From: Acanthococcus lagerstroemiae
Lineage: Eukaryota; Arthropoda; Insecta; Hemiptera; Eriococcidae
NCBI GenBank assembly: GCA_031841125.1
Contig: CM063106.1
Location: 72,776,101-72,840,100, forward strand
DNA length: 64,000 nt
Direction: 5' to 3'
Shown one piece after another: positions 22,446-35,700 of the stretch; the stretch's first letter is position 1, and each line of letters starts with the position of its first letter. The position numbers and the translations under genes are program-made. A model generated the notes under the pieces. That model saw only the letters and a list, made by a program, of their open reading frames with translations. It made no database searches and was not told the origin of the DNA.

Positions 22446-25400
22446 AATCAAAGATCTGATAAGATATTCGTTATTCGTGACCAAAAATCGTTTTTGATAC
22501 TTTATTCACTACTCAGGGAGAGGGGTCGGACTGTAGGCTGGACATTAGAATTGCGAAAGCTTCATTCGTCACTCATGAACTTCGAACCTCGAGGGGAAAA
22601 GGAAGAACTCCCGCTGAACGTTTAGGGGACATTTTTTTAATGCTATCTGAATATTTTTTTGCTGTTCCTAACTTTTGGTAAAATACTGCAATCCCGGAAG
22701 GTTCCCGGTCCATACCTGAAAATTGACTTTGACCTGTAGCGTCGGAAGGTAAATTGGAGCACCCATCACTCTGAGCTGAGGGTTTAGCCCTGCTGGAAGA
22801 TTCCATTTTCCAAATTAAACGCGAAAATCAGAATAACAAGTTTTCATTCTTTTTTGCTTATTTAAAGTTTACTAAAATTTAATGGTCGAAAATTATGATG
22901 TCTTTCCTTGGACCTTGAGTTGCCCCTGAAAAAATGATTTCGATGCGGAGCTGGACTATAACCCTATCTCAGTATGCTTGTAGTGCCCATGTTCGTGAAT
23001 TTCCTAGAAAGTAGTCAATGAAAAATGTATTGAAGAATCAGTTACCCAGAGAATTTTGTGTGAACTCCACCTGTTTCGACAGACCGAAAGTACTCCGACT
23101 GTATAAAACCTTTTCCCTTCTTCTAGGCGTTTTTCTAGAAGTAATAATTCTTAATTCCGTTCCGACTTCATACGTTATTTCAAAAATTCCAATATATTGT
23201 TATCTTTCATTCGCATCTCTTTCCTCCAGAACTTCTCTAATTAGAGTGATAACCCTGCAGCACTTTAAAACTTGATATAGCGTGGTTGATTATAAGGTGA
23301 GAAACTCGAAATGCGAATTCTAATGTATAAAATGAAAAAAAAACAATGCATCAATGCCTCCCGACTACCCGGAGCATTATACTGCGATAGCGATACTAAT
23401 CTAAAGTGTAATTCTCGAATTCGTCAACAAACCGAAACGAGAGCTAAGACTGAAAGAAAAAAAAAATTAATCAAGCTGCGTTTTTGTGGTGAAAATTCAA
23501 CGTCGGTGTACTTGCTTATTAACGATGGACGTTTTGTACAGGATGTTTCAGATTGGCATGCCAAGCCTGTAGGAGGTGATACTACTCGACGAGAGGAATG
23601 AACAATTTATATATTCCAGTATAGACTATACTTAAAATTGAAAGGGCTACCACTTTTCAACATTTGAAAATAGCGAGTCTGATTACTTCATCATTAGAGT
23701 AGAATGAAAACGGCCTAGGAAATTTGAATCCGGTTAGATAGCCCTGGAAAGTTGCACTTGGAACTAAAATAAAGTGTGAAAAACTTCCCTGAAAATATTA
23801 AAATTTTCCCATGGCCTAATGCAAATGAAGTTCCGAATGGAGCTTTACATGTATGTGCATAGTACCTCGATTATCTTGTAGTTTTTTTTTCATAGCAACA
23901 TTAGCCTACTGTTTTTTTATTTGCGATAGGTTATAAGTTAAATTTCCTATAAGAAAGGTCATTAGCAATTTTCTTGCATCTGGATTAGAACTGCTCAAAA
24001 TGGAGTTCAAGATATCCCCGTTAAGTATTGTTACTTTCTAACGCAGATGTACAGACCTTGTGAAGATAATAATCATCTTCTACAGCTACTTTACCACATC
24101 ACAGAGTTATATCGTTTATGGGGCTTATTCACCTGTTTCCTTTAATTTATTTACCCCATATTTGAAATTGAGGCCCATGATGGGGGAGGGGTGTTACTAT
24201 TTTGTAAAATTTAATATGGGTATCTAATAATTGGTTCTAAAGGGTGTTGCAAAAGAAACACCCTGTATATTTTAGTATACCTGTGCTTTAGAAATGACGG
24301 GTTATACCTGAATGCTGGATGGTCTTTCACCGATGTTTCCATTTGGTCGATTTCCTGGAATAAAACTTCCAGTGAAATACCGCACAGCGATGTCGAAAGT
24401 TATTTACAATGAACAAACAGCTCTTGAATTTGCACTGCGAAGACAAATATTGATTTAGGTCAAAATAATGGGTAAGTAAGTAAAAGAAACCGACGCTAAA
24501 GACGTCCACACTGTTGGATGTAATGATGTTGTGATAATGAAGTTGTTGCCCTGTTATCAGTCCATTATACCTGTTGTACTACAGCGCCTGACCCAAACAA
24601 TGTAATTGAAACTTTTATATGCTACTTCACCAATTTTAGCAGGAGCCCCCTGTGCCAACATTAGAGAGTTACAATAAAAATGACAGCATAAACGAATTCA
24701 GAACCCCACCCCCAACGTAAATTAATTTCACTCAATAAATATTTGGGTGAAAATAAAGTATGATAATCAAACTACCGTGTTAACTATATACAAAGCGTCA
24801 TTTGAAATTTCACTCGCGGTGGGCCATGCAAAATTTCAAATATTTTTCAACGAAATTTCGTGCACGTAATTCTTGCCACTGAATGCAACTTTTTAACCCT
24901 ATCCGACCTCCGAATTTATTATTTTTTCGTTCCATCCTGATTACTCATTGTAATTCAGAATTTTTTTTCAAGGTGATCAATGAGTAGTAGATTGAAGAAA
25001 TAAAATGAATTTAAGGAACTGAATGAATTGTCTAACTTTGACATCGAAGAGGTTCTGCCAGTTTTAACATTCAAATCATAAAATTTGTACTAAGTTGTAG
25101 TGCACAACTTTCAATTTCTGTAGTTTTTTCGAATTTCGAGATGAGCAATGGCGGTTATAATTTTATTTCTCTTTCAATGTAGCTGCGATTCATACTTCAT
25201 AGCTAGTTTTGGCAAAGAATGATATTCTGCTCGAACTTTGATTTAAAAATTTCTATATTTTGCGAAATAATGTGACAGTTTTCAGTGTTGAAGCGGAAAA
25301 ATCAGATATTTTTCAGCTGTATAAGATAAAAAAAAAAAAAGGTCTCGAGTTGCTTGAAGTTACCAACAGAGCGCCTGAAAGTGTCCATTTAACAACTCTG

Positions 25401-25507
25401 AAAGCTGATTGGAGGGTAAGCCTTCTATACCCTCCCGTAGCTACGGCCCTGCTTTTACTGGAGCACTTCAACACCAGATTAGCTGTACACCATTTTGAAT
25501 CCCATCG
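22446..25507. other. Gene-free stretch
   Basis: No gene or complete element is supported. A short palindrome at 24241-24268 (GGGTGTT ... AACACCC) followed by TGTATATTTTAG, and CAGGATGTTTCAGATTGG at about 23540, look like scraps of transposon ends. Open frames are short. Confidence 0.35.
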
Positions 25508-25571
25508 CGTCCGTGGATACCGAATCCGCCTATGCGGGGTGTACCGCGTAGTCAATTCGGCATCCACGGGC
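25508..25571. other. Strong imperfect hairpin, ~64 bases
   Basis: GTGGATACCGAAT (25513-25525) pairs with ATTCGGCATCCAC (25555-25567) with one mismatch, and the pairing extends outward by CCG/CGG. Inside lies a smaller hairpin CCGC-CTAT-GCGG. It is much more GC-rich than its surroundings. Whether this is an RNA structure, a short palindromic element or chance cannot be decided here. Confidence 0.5.
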
Positions 25572-26935
25572 ACGTTATGACTACGCTCGGGTTTAGGTAC
25601 TTTTCTCATTACCTTTTACGTTACATCTTATTATGATCACGTGTTAGAACGATCGTCTACTGGAATATTAGTCTAAAGCTGATAAACAGATAAAGTTTAA
25701 AACATCGGTGTCCAAAAAAAAAAAAATATAAAAAAAAATGGAACGCAATAGAATAAGTACGTGCTTTGCAAAAACGCCAGCGGAACAAAAATTATTATTA
25801 CCACATGTCGCCTATCCCAAAAATGTAAGGAGATGTAAAGACTGGAAGTTTTGTACTTTGAAAATTGTGCTCAAATTTTATGATTAAATTCTAAAATTGG
25901 TGTAGCCACTCCTATATCAAAGGTAGATCATTGAATGCGGTGAATCTTGTAGTTACCCTGTCAACATACTATGGTTCTATCGTTCGCTATTTTTCAAACT
26001 TTGAAGACTTGTAGTCCCTTTAATCTTTTAGTAGGGCGATTCAATGAAAGTGTGCCACACTGTTCAGAGTGAAGCAGCAACATGCTTAAAGTACTTGTAT
26101 GATACATATTTTGCCCGACCTACCCCTTAAGGCAAAATAATAGTGGAATTAGAAAATATTTTTCAAATTTTAAACTAAATTTTTCCCCTTTAGAAAGTAT
26201 ACCGTATAAAAGACTGTAGTGGCTATATTAGAAAAATGAGATATCCATGATGGGATAAACAAGGCATAATTTGAAAATTTAAAAGAATGTAAAAACGTTT
26301 GAGGTGCCGGGGACACCCGACAGAAGCGAAGCTTTCTTTACACTGTGTGAATTGCTACCATCAATCAGCAGGTGTGTATGCTGAATGTTATCTTTCAGAA
26401 AACTATCAATAGGAGTGTGGAGGGGAAGCAGTTTGGTCTCACATACGCGGTCTCTCTCTTTCGCTCTCTGTCCCACTAAATGTGGGTGGAGCATTACTAC
26501 GTCACTTCCGTTGCCTGTTTTCGCGTTCGCGTTCGTTTCACTTTTTAAACGTTAACTACCCATCCTGAACATACATAAAAACGCTTCGCTTCAAAAATCT
26601 TTCTTATATGTACCTGGTGATTTTATTTCCAAGTAGTAATTTATCGTATTCCCTCCAACCCTCCCTCTCCTAACGATAGATTTGAAAATTATTTGTAACT
26701 TTTGTTTAAAGAAATAAATTTTGTGTTAATTTTATCTGACAGAGAAGGATGCTAGAATTGAATTTTTCAAATTCGGCAACTAAAACAGATACACGAGCGG
26801 GATTTGTTTGATAGGGAGGCAGCGATGAGGGAAAATTCTTTCACAATTCTCATCTTCTGACTGATCTACTGAATGCCTTATAAATGGTTTATTTTTTTAT
26901 TATTGCTACTTCCTCTTTATGTGGTTCAGATTCAG
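25572..26935. other. Gene-free stretch
   Basis: AT-rich single-copy-looking sequence. No exon, element or RNA gene is recognised. Confidence 0.35.
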
Positions 26936-27055
26936 GGTGTCTATCGGTCATCTAAGTCATCTATTTTGAAAAAAGGTCATCTAGGTCATCTAAAGTCATA
27001 TTTTTTCGCTGTAGGTCATCTAAAATTTTTTTATTCCATTAAATCGTTGAAAGAA
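26936..27055 (+). mobile_element. Truncated CAGGGTGTC-type MITE end
   Basis: It begins CAGGGTGTCTATCGGTCATC, close to the end of the MITE at 16155, and carries several GGTCATCTA repeats. No inverted partner is seen before the LINE fragment that starts about 30 bases further on, so the element appears to have lost its right side. Confidence 0.45.
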
Positions 27056-27084
27056 AAAACTGCGAAAATAACATAAGTATATTG

Positions 27085-28260
27085 TACTTCTTTTCTTCTT
27101 CGTTCGCTCAGTTTCGGGCATCGTGATCAGGCAACCGAGTCGACCAGGCTCCTCCAGTTGTCTCTGTCCTCGACTGTCCTATAGTACATTATTCCATCGC
27201 CTTGTCAGTGATTTTCCGCAAATCTATGTATCGTGAAGGTGACCTGCCGCGTGACCTGATTCCTTCTACTCTTCCCTGCCGATTAAGTTTCTCCATATTG
27301 TCCTTTCTGATTACGTGACCAAAGTAACTGAGAATGTGTCTCCTGATGACTGTGCTGAGTCTGTCTTTCACGCCAAGTTCTTCGCCTATCGACGCATTCG
27401 TCCTCTCCTTGGTCCATGGGATTCTCAGCATACGTCTTTAGTAGTACATCTCGAAAGCCTCAATTCGCTGTATGTCAGTGTTTTTCTCTGTCCAGAGTCT
27501 GCTGCATATAAAAAGATTGGAAAAATCAGGGACTTGATTATTTTCACCTTGGTGTGTTTTGTGACATCATGACTTTTCCAGATTCGATTTCACTTTCCTA
27601 CTGCTGTGTTTGCGATTGCCGCTCTTCTTATTCCTGCTTCTGAGGCGCCTCTGTTGGACACCGCGGAGCCCAAGTATGCGAAGTCCTGCACTACTTTTAT
27701 TCCATCCACATCTGTGATCACTGGTTGGTTGTCATTCGTGCGGTCGACGATCATAATTTCAGTTTTGGACTTATTTATTCTCAGGCCTGCCGCGGCACTA
27801 GCTGCTTCTACTTTCTTCAGTAGTTCCCTCAGTTCTTCTATCCTTGTGGCTAGCAGAGTGGTATCGTCTGCATATCTGAGGGCAGATATTTGTTTCCCTC
27901 CTATCAATACTCCTTCTTCCTATCCATCCAGGGCTTCTCTCATAACCCACTCTCTATAGGCGTTGAAAAGGATGGGGCTGAGTATGCATCTCTGTCGTAG
28001 TGCTTTGGCGGTTTTGAAGTGCTGCGTGAGTTCTCCTTCTACTCTCACTTGAGCTGAGTTGTCTTAAGCAGAGCAGTCAACTGCTTTGGTACTCCTAGTT
28101 TTTCTAAACTGCTCCAGAGTATCCGCCAGTTGACCTTGTTGAACGCCCTTTCGTAGTCGATGAAGCATAAATACACTGGCTTTTTGAACTCCCGTGCTTT
28201 TTCTATCACCTGGCGAATATTGAGAATTTGCCCTCTCGTGTCTCTGCTAGGAACAAAACC
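27085..28260 (-). mobile_element. RTE-like LINE fragment (RT and C-terminal domain)
   Basis: Minus strand. 27907-27590 is an open reverse transcriptase segment with R-Y-A-D-D-T-T-L-L-A followed by the L-R-I-N-K-S-K-T-E-I-M block. 27431-27189 carries the C-terminal G-H-V-I-R-K and G-R-S-P-S-R-Y-I-D region, and the last bases read D-N-W-R-S-L-V-D-S-V-A. Earlier RT motifs are visible with stops up to about 28260. The layout fits RTE-type endonuclease-reverse transcriptase LINEs. It is 5'-truncated and has frameshifts at about 27590 and 27431, so it is dead. Confidence 0.87.
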
Positions 28261-29521
28261 ATACAGACATTAGCCAATAAGTAAATAGTCAGCGAGTATG
28301 AATGAAATAGAAAGAAGAAATAGGAGTAGGTAATGTTTGAAATGCAACATCTGAGCGAGCAAACATTTTTTTGAGGCTACTAAAAAATTGGATAAAGGTC
28401 ATTTAAATCAGTTCTAGTAGACCTCCTGAAATTTCAGTTTCCTACGAAGCATATTTTCTGAGAAAAAGAAAAAAATTAGTACAAAATCTGAAAAATATTT
28501 TCCAAGTTCACTTCTACTTTGCTTTAAGGGATTGGCTTGGGAAATATTATACATGTAAGGTATGAGTGTTGCTGCTTTATCCTGTGCAGTATGGCATATC
28601 TCTACTGAATCACCCGGATATCCGTACATTTGGTTCCTCCCATAGTGTACTATTCCTACTGGTTTGTCATACTCAGCTGGAACAGCCTGTATTCTAAAAA
28701 TAAATTAATCTTAGGTCTCTTCTTTCAAACTAAACACAATTCCACGAATTGTCGACTTTTTTCCGGATGAAAAAATCTTCCTAAAAAATCATTCTGTTTG
28801 TTTCTGACCGTTGCGTTTTGTAAGTTTGTATTTGTCAGAATATCTGCGTTCGTTAATTAATCGTTTTCTGGTCAAGACGTTCTCAAAATAACGTGCGTGT
28901 GTTTTGGAGATCAAATTTCGTAATCCTGTGCCGCGATCTGCGCCGAACTGGGAAATCGTTTTCATCTTCTTGTCTCATAAATTTCGGGCTCGACCTTCTC
29001 GTTCATTTCGCTACGCCCAACGCGGAGCTCGAAAATTCATAAACACGCAGAAATTCATTTGAGCCTTGGCGCGAATGGATAAGCCGTCGATTTACGAACC
29101 ATTGTCGAAGAACACTTTTCATCGTTAATATTCCGAATACGAATTTTTTTTTTTATTATTAAACGCAAGATGGAAATAAATAGGGTTCGTATATTCTTCA
29201 CTGCAGGCTTTTTAATAAACTCGGTTTCGTCTTTTGTATTTCCGACCAAGGACGTACCGATATTGTTAATGGTTGTTGTTTTATGGTTTTTTGTGTATTA
29301 TCAACGTCGGGTTTTAAATGTCAATTAATTTTCGTCTTATGAATGGAAAAAACACGCTGCTGGCGAGGAAAGAGAAAGAAATTGAAAATGTTCGTTCGGT
29401 ATGAGGGAGGCGAGGACGGCAATTCGCGAATACGTTTTTTCATTATTTTCAATTAATTATACCTGTGCCGCCTTCGTGTTGCCCGCGTATTAAAGGATAC
29501 GTTTTTAATACATTTTTGCAG
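28261..29521. other. Sequence upstream of the first kindlin exon in the window
   Basis: No exon or element is recognised. The last few hundred bases are relatively CG-rich and end in TTTTTGCAG, the acceptor of the exon at 29522. This is intron if, as expected, the gene starts further upstream. Confidence 0.5.
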
Positions 29522-29755
29522 ACATCGCCGTTGATTGGTCGGATCATGCCCTGTGGTGGCCTAGTCGTAATAAATGGTTGACCAGAACGCGCTCCACCTT
29601 GGATCAGTATGGAGTGCAGGCGGACGCTGTTCTGCACTTTACACCAATGCATAAGACGCTGAGATTGCAGTTACCGGACTTACGTTATTTGGATTGCAAA
29701 GTGGACTTCTCAATCAAGACCTTCAACGCCGTGATGCAACTGTGCAAAGAATTGG
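29522..29755 (+). CDS. Fit1: Kindlin exon (F0 end to start of F1)
   Basis: The acceptor TTTTTGCAG ends at 29521 and the donor is G/GTAATG. The exon starts with the last two bases of an Asp codon, reads [12 protein letters not shown] and ends in L-C-K-E-L plus the first base of a Gly codon completed at 40105. The expected upstream exon (D-G-S-W ... G-D-L-H-I-G-G ... L-V-E-D-L) is not seen in the window. Confidence 0.95.
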
Positions 29756-32700
29756 GTAATGACAATTTGATCATTTTGAAGAGTATGTGAGGGGCACCCT
29801 CAGTTCTGACGCGATGTCTGAAAAGCTGAATTCCGAGGCCTGAGGCGGGACACCTCGAGGGTCAGTTTGGCGCGTGTGGATCATCATACACTCTACTATT
29901 TGAGTGAAAAGTGAGAAAGTTTTCATATAGAGGTATGATGATGAGGGATGTATCGAAGGAAAAGTATGTCCCCAGACCTATAATCCAAGGTGGGCTGGAA
30001 AAGGAGACTGAGCTCCTTGAATTTGTTGTGAGCCCCCTTGCTCTAAAAAAGTTTTTAAAACCAACGTGCACCGCCCCTGGCAGCTTCGCGACCCAACCTT
30101 CGGTAAGATTGTACTACAGTTTCTATGAAATGAATGGCAGGAAATCAGGTGTGAAAATACAAGGGGAGACGGTCAGAATGATGAAGTTTGCAGGTGACAT
30201 TGCCGTAGTTTAAGGAAGTAAAGAAAAATTGAAGAAAACGTTGAAAAAGTCTGATGAAAAATTGAAAATAAAATGTAAAGTGAAGATCAATAAGAATAAA
30301 ACAAAAGTGATGGTAATCAGTAGATGAGAATAAAATCCATAATATAGAATTAGGAGGTAAAAAAATAAAGAAGATAAAGGAATTTCAATACTTAGGTAAT
30401 GTGATAACGCAAGATGGAAAAAGTGAAACAGAAATGAAGAGTAGAATGGAACAAGCTGAGAGCTTTCTTTCAAAAGGGAAACATATTCAGAGCAACTAGT
30501 GATTTGGAAGTAAGACTGAGATATCTTCGAACGTATGTTTGGAGTATAGCATTCTGTGGATATGAGACCTTGACAATAGGAACCCAAAAAAGAAAAAGGG
30601 TGGAAGCTATTGAATGTGGTGTTATCAGAGAATGTTGAAAATCAAATGGATAGAAAAGATCAGGGTGAGAAAGTATTGCAGTGAGTAGGAAGGGAAAGAG
30701 AAATTTAGAATGTAATTGTGAAGAGAAGAGTTGAAATGATAGGTCATAATATAAGGTATCCAGGGATATTGTTATTATTGCTAGAGGGAATGGTTGAGGG
30801 AAAGAACTGGAAATGAAGGCAAAAAATGAACTATGAAGGGCAGATAATGATGGATGCAAAATGTACTCGTAAATCCTTAGTAGAAATGAAAAGATTAGCC
30901 CTGGGAAGCTAAAAGTATGCACACGCAACCTACTAGCGGTGACTTTGAAAACCTGGAAAAACATAGACATCTTGTTTTTTGTCAAATCCTCCCTTTTCCT
31001 CTCTGTTTCCCCCGCGTGCTACCATTTTCATTTTATGGCAGAATCGAAGTCAAAAACGAGTTCAGCGGCCTGGAAAACCTAGTCGAGATACTAAGGAATA
31101 TATCATCACATAATTATCATCATCATCACGTGAGGTCTCTCAATCCTGATTTTGTATTATCAAATTTTGGAATTTTGAATTTCCCAAAATTTATTTTTGT
31201 TTCATAGTGAACTGTGTACGGAGTTATCTTGGACTGAATTCTGATGGTCTTGACTTAGTATTCGTTGTAATTTACATACCTCATGTTATGCTGATGGATG
31301 AATGGGCCTTTCTCTGAAAAATTAACATTTTAGGCTTGAAATTTTGATCCCATTTTTTTTTTGCTTCCTGGTAGACTTTTTTTTTTGCATCTTACGTTTA
31401 CTTACTCCCTAGTCAAAATCTCAATTTAACCGTTATTTTGACCTTGCAATATATAAATTTTAGGGTGGTCCCTGTTTTCCAACTTCTAATTTTTGGTTGG
31501 CTTACGCCCTAGATCGGTTCCAATTATTGAAAAAGAAATGTTTGCCAAGTTTGAACAAAGTTGGTGAAAGGTAACCTTTACTTCAAGAGGGTTATGGTTC
31601 TTGGGAATTGACACTGATTTTTGAAATTTGAGTTTCAATCGAGGAGGGAACGCCTCTGTATGAGCTTAAGCATCATTTTTTTCGAAATAATGTTTACAAG
31701 GTTGCGGAATCTATTCCTGTGTTTTCCTTTTCCTCTTCGCCTTTCGGATCCACCGAGGACTGATCTTTGATTATTTCAGTTTTGTTCCAATTTTTACATC
31801 ATTTATGTCTGGAGGTTTTTGATTTAGGATTTGAGTTTCAATCAATGGAGGGGGGGGGGGCTCTGTATGAGCCTGAGCATTATTGTTTCTCGAAATAGTG
31901 TTTATAGGGTTGTGGAATCTGTTCCTGTTTTTTTATTTTACCCTTCGCCTTTCGGGTCCACCGAGGACTGAGTTTCAGTTATTTCAATTTTGTTCCAGTC
32001 TTCACATCATTTATATCTGAATACAGAGATTTTCGAATCGCAGAATTCATTTTTGGAGTTCTTTTCTACTCCACCTCACCTTTCAGAATTCTTAAAATCA
32101 AGCAGGGATAAAATAGAGGCCCGGGTTAGCTTCAGAGCGTCACAAACGCGGTACTCGAAAAGGTAGATTCTAGGGCCAGGGGTGCGGTGTCTGGAGAGCC
32201 ACTTAGGCTTACGTGCTTCGCCATATACTTCGCCAAAGATACTTTTCAGAATTAAAATAATTGAAGATCAGCCCCCCGCCCCTGGGAGCCAGAAAGTAAG
32301 GGAAGGGGAAGGACTACAAAAATGAACTCAGGTGGACGTAAGAGACCCCTTATTCAGACGTACAGAACGTGGAAACTAGAATAATTGAAGATAAGCCTCT
32401 TGTGGAACCCAAATGGTAAGGGGAAAGGAACTCTAAAAATGAACTCAGCGATCCAAAACATACTTATTCAAACATGAATATAGAAATTATGGAGTAAAAC
32501 TGAAATAATCAAGAATCAGTTACCTGTGGAGCCAGAAGGAGGTGGGGAAGAGAGAAAATAAGGATCTCAAGAGTGGATTCAGCGATCATGAAGACCTCAA
32601 ACTGAAAAAGGGAATAATTCTTAAGCTCATGTAGAGGATCCTTCAAATGAAGTCCAAGTTCCAGAAATCAATGTCCATTCCCACAAGAACTTCGATATCC

Positions 32701-35700
32701 TTCAGGCACGGGTTACCCTTTACTGATTGTGCTTAAACTTGGCAGGTATAATTTTTTAACATTTTCGGCTGATGCCAGGGGGTAGGTACGCCCCTGCCTT
32801 ATACTTACCAAAGTTCACGGAAATTTGTGACCACAGAATATAACTGCTATGAAAATTAATAACAGGAGGGGCGTGGGGATGAATTTATTTTGAAGTCTTT
32901 ATTTTTCATGCCGATCTTTGTTTGATGTCTGTCTGGCGAAGGCTTATACCTTTATGTCTTTCATCTTCATGTCTTATTTAAAATTCACTTTTGGAGGTGG
33001 CTGTTGGTTGGTAGATTTTCAATGTAGAGAATAGAGTTGTAAGGATTGTAATCTCCACTGTAAACGAGACAGCAACCTTACTTAAAAACCAGAACCTTTT
33101 TGTTGTAACCGCATCCAACTGATAACTGAAGGGGAAGGGCAATGTTATAATTCTAGCCCCAGGGACGTACCGATAGGGGGGCAACTTACCCCCCTCCCCC
33201 TGTAGGAATTTTTCACTCAGCAGCGGGCAAAATTTACCATTTCAGTGAGGCAAGTTGGGAAAATCCAACTTTTTTTTTGCTTTGATACTTGGGAATTGAG
33301 TTGAGAAGTTGGGAAAACCGTACAAGGCAAACGGTTTTTCTTCCTTTGCTAAATACTTGGGAATTTTGAGTTGAGTCAGTCGGGAAAATTAAACAGGTCA
33401 AAAGGTTTTTTTTTTGCTTGCTTTGATACTTGGGAATTTTGAGTTGAGTCAGTTGGGACTTTCAAAATTTTTATCCCCTCCCCTTCCCCAGAAAAAACTC
33501 TTCGGTACGTCCCTGCTAGCTCGATTTCTGCATGTTTAGGTCCTTGTGTATGTATGTCTTTATGATGAAGGTGGAAGGAGAGTTCGGGTATCTTAATATA
33601 ATGTACTTTGTGTTGTATCTTCAGGCCATGGAATTATTTCTTCAGAGGTGGTTTCGAAGAGAAGACAGATACATGAGGTCTATGTCCTTATATCAGGAGA
33701 GAGAGGAAGGTCAAGTTTGTATTTGTTCTCAACTAATGAAGATACAGGAAATGGCAGAGACACAATAAGACACAACAAACAGGGACGTACTGGAACGCAA
33801 TTTTTTGGAAGTACGGGAAGCATTTAATTTTGCTAACTTGGAAATTTATTTTGCCAACTAACGAAAGATTTTAAATTTGACAAGCATGAAGAAAAAGTAT
33901 TACTTCTCAAATTTTGCCCTTTTTCGTCAGGCCTGAAGCTGAACTGAAGTTTGGTTACCGGACTATCCGAACAAAAATCTTGTATCCTCCTTTGAATTAG
34001 CCACATCAATGCACGAAATCTATTTTAGGAACGGACGTACATTTTTGTAACACGAGGAACCTACATCATGCCACACGTGTGTTAATTAAAACCGTAAAGA
34101 GTGACTTTGAAATCTGTCACAATCGGCATATTATCACTTATTGTTGAATGCGTGAAAATGTGCGACGTCAGGTGAGGCGATCCATTCTTAAAAACTGGCA
34201 TGACATAGCGCGTTGTGCTGGTAATTAGCGACCAACTACGTTACGTACTGTTGTTTATTATGGCTCATTGAAATGTATGGAAAAAATTCCAGTTTGAGAT
34301 TCATACGCAGTACAAACATACCGAATTTTTAAGGATTGCGTGTTTCATTAAGCACGCAGTTTTCTATCAACTGAAAATATTCGCTGTAATGGCGATCCCG
34401 GGCGGGGTAGCAAGGGAGCGAATGTCCGGCTTTGAAGAAATCCAGAGAGCTTGTATATCCTGTCGAAAGTTACTACTAAATATGATTCTTCGAATATTGG
34501 GTGTAAAAACGTGAGCATTAATGGACCTCTCAGGAAATTTCTCGGGCAAGAAATCTTTTTCTTTCTTTCTCGTCGATCTGAAATTAAAAATGTCTTGCTC
34601 TCTCCCTGGAGAAAGTATCTATAGGTCCCCGTTGGTGAATACTCGTACCATACCACTGGCATCACTATAATGCCCGCATTTTCCGTGACGAAGCAGCTCT
34701 TTTTCGGCCGAAATACCGAGGTGTCCTAAAAAAAGGGTGTTGAATTTACAAAATCCCATTTTGTACATATATGTACTTCAAGCTTTACGAAGAAAATTGG
34801 GCGTTTGATTCCGAGGGGTGGTTATGGTGGTTCCATCTATAAGACGTCTACTGGAAAGTAAACAACCAAAACAAGATAGCTAGCATCTGACGGAATCGGC
34901 GACCTAGCATGTAAATACAACCTTTTTTGGGTAGAGCAAACAAAATTGATTCCATAAATACAGTGATATAACTACGAAAAATTGCAAAAATCCTACGAGT
35001 ATTATGGGGAAACCCTTTTTTCTATTATCGTACAACATTTCGTATCACTGATCTGGTCTAACCTAGTTGTGACATCAGCTATTGATCCTTCCTTTTTTGT
35101 ATATATTTTTTGAATTGTGTGTTAATGAGGTAACAGATCATATATGAAATTGAAGGCGACTTGTGTGCCAAAATTAATTTTTTCTATGTGGTTAGTGTTT
35201 AAGATGTTTTGTGCTTCAATGTTTAGGAGAAGACAGTGTCAAATTTTCTTCTGTCTAGAAATTTTAAATTTCACTTTAATCTTATATTAAAGGCAACGTG
35301 TGTGCCAAAATCAATGTTTTAAAAAATTGAATAATGATGGTTTTTAAGATGTTTCGTACTTCAATAACTAGAAGAAGACGGTGCCAAATTTTCTTCTGTC
35401 CAGAAATTCTCTATGTCACTTTAATCATCTTGTGCTAGTTATTTTTGAATATTTTTGTTTTGTACCTTAATTCAAAAGATTTTATCTAATAACTTGTTGA
35501 AAATTAGTCTTACGAAAGTTTTCTGTTTATACAGTTGTTACCTTTTGAAGGACTAAACATATAATACGAAATACCGAAGAAGGGGAAAAAAACAGGAAGA
35601 AACTCTATCATTTGTTGATGCCCTATATTATAGAAAAAGAACAATAAAACAAATTGTGAGTGCGTATACATACGTATAATTGCTTAAGATGTGCCACAGC

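Noticed and set aside
27606..27959. 117-codon plus-strand open frame
   Set aside because: It is the opposite strand of the reverse transcriptase fragment of the RTE-like LINE.
30210..30985. Minus-strand frames of 125 and 171 codons
   Set aside because: Antisense to the degraded RTE-like LINE on the plus strand; the Ser/Phe-rich composition comes from A-rich sense sequence.
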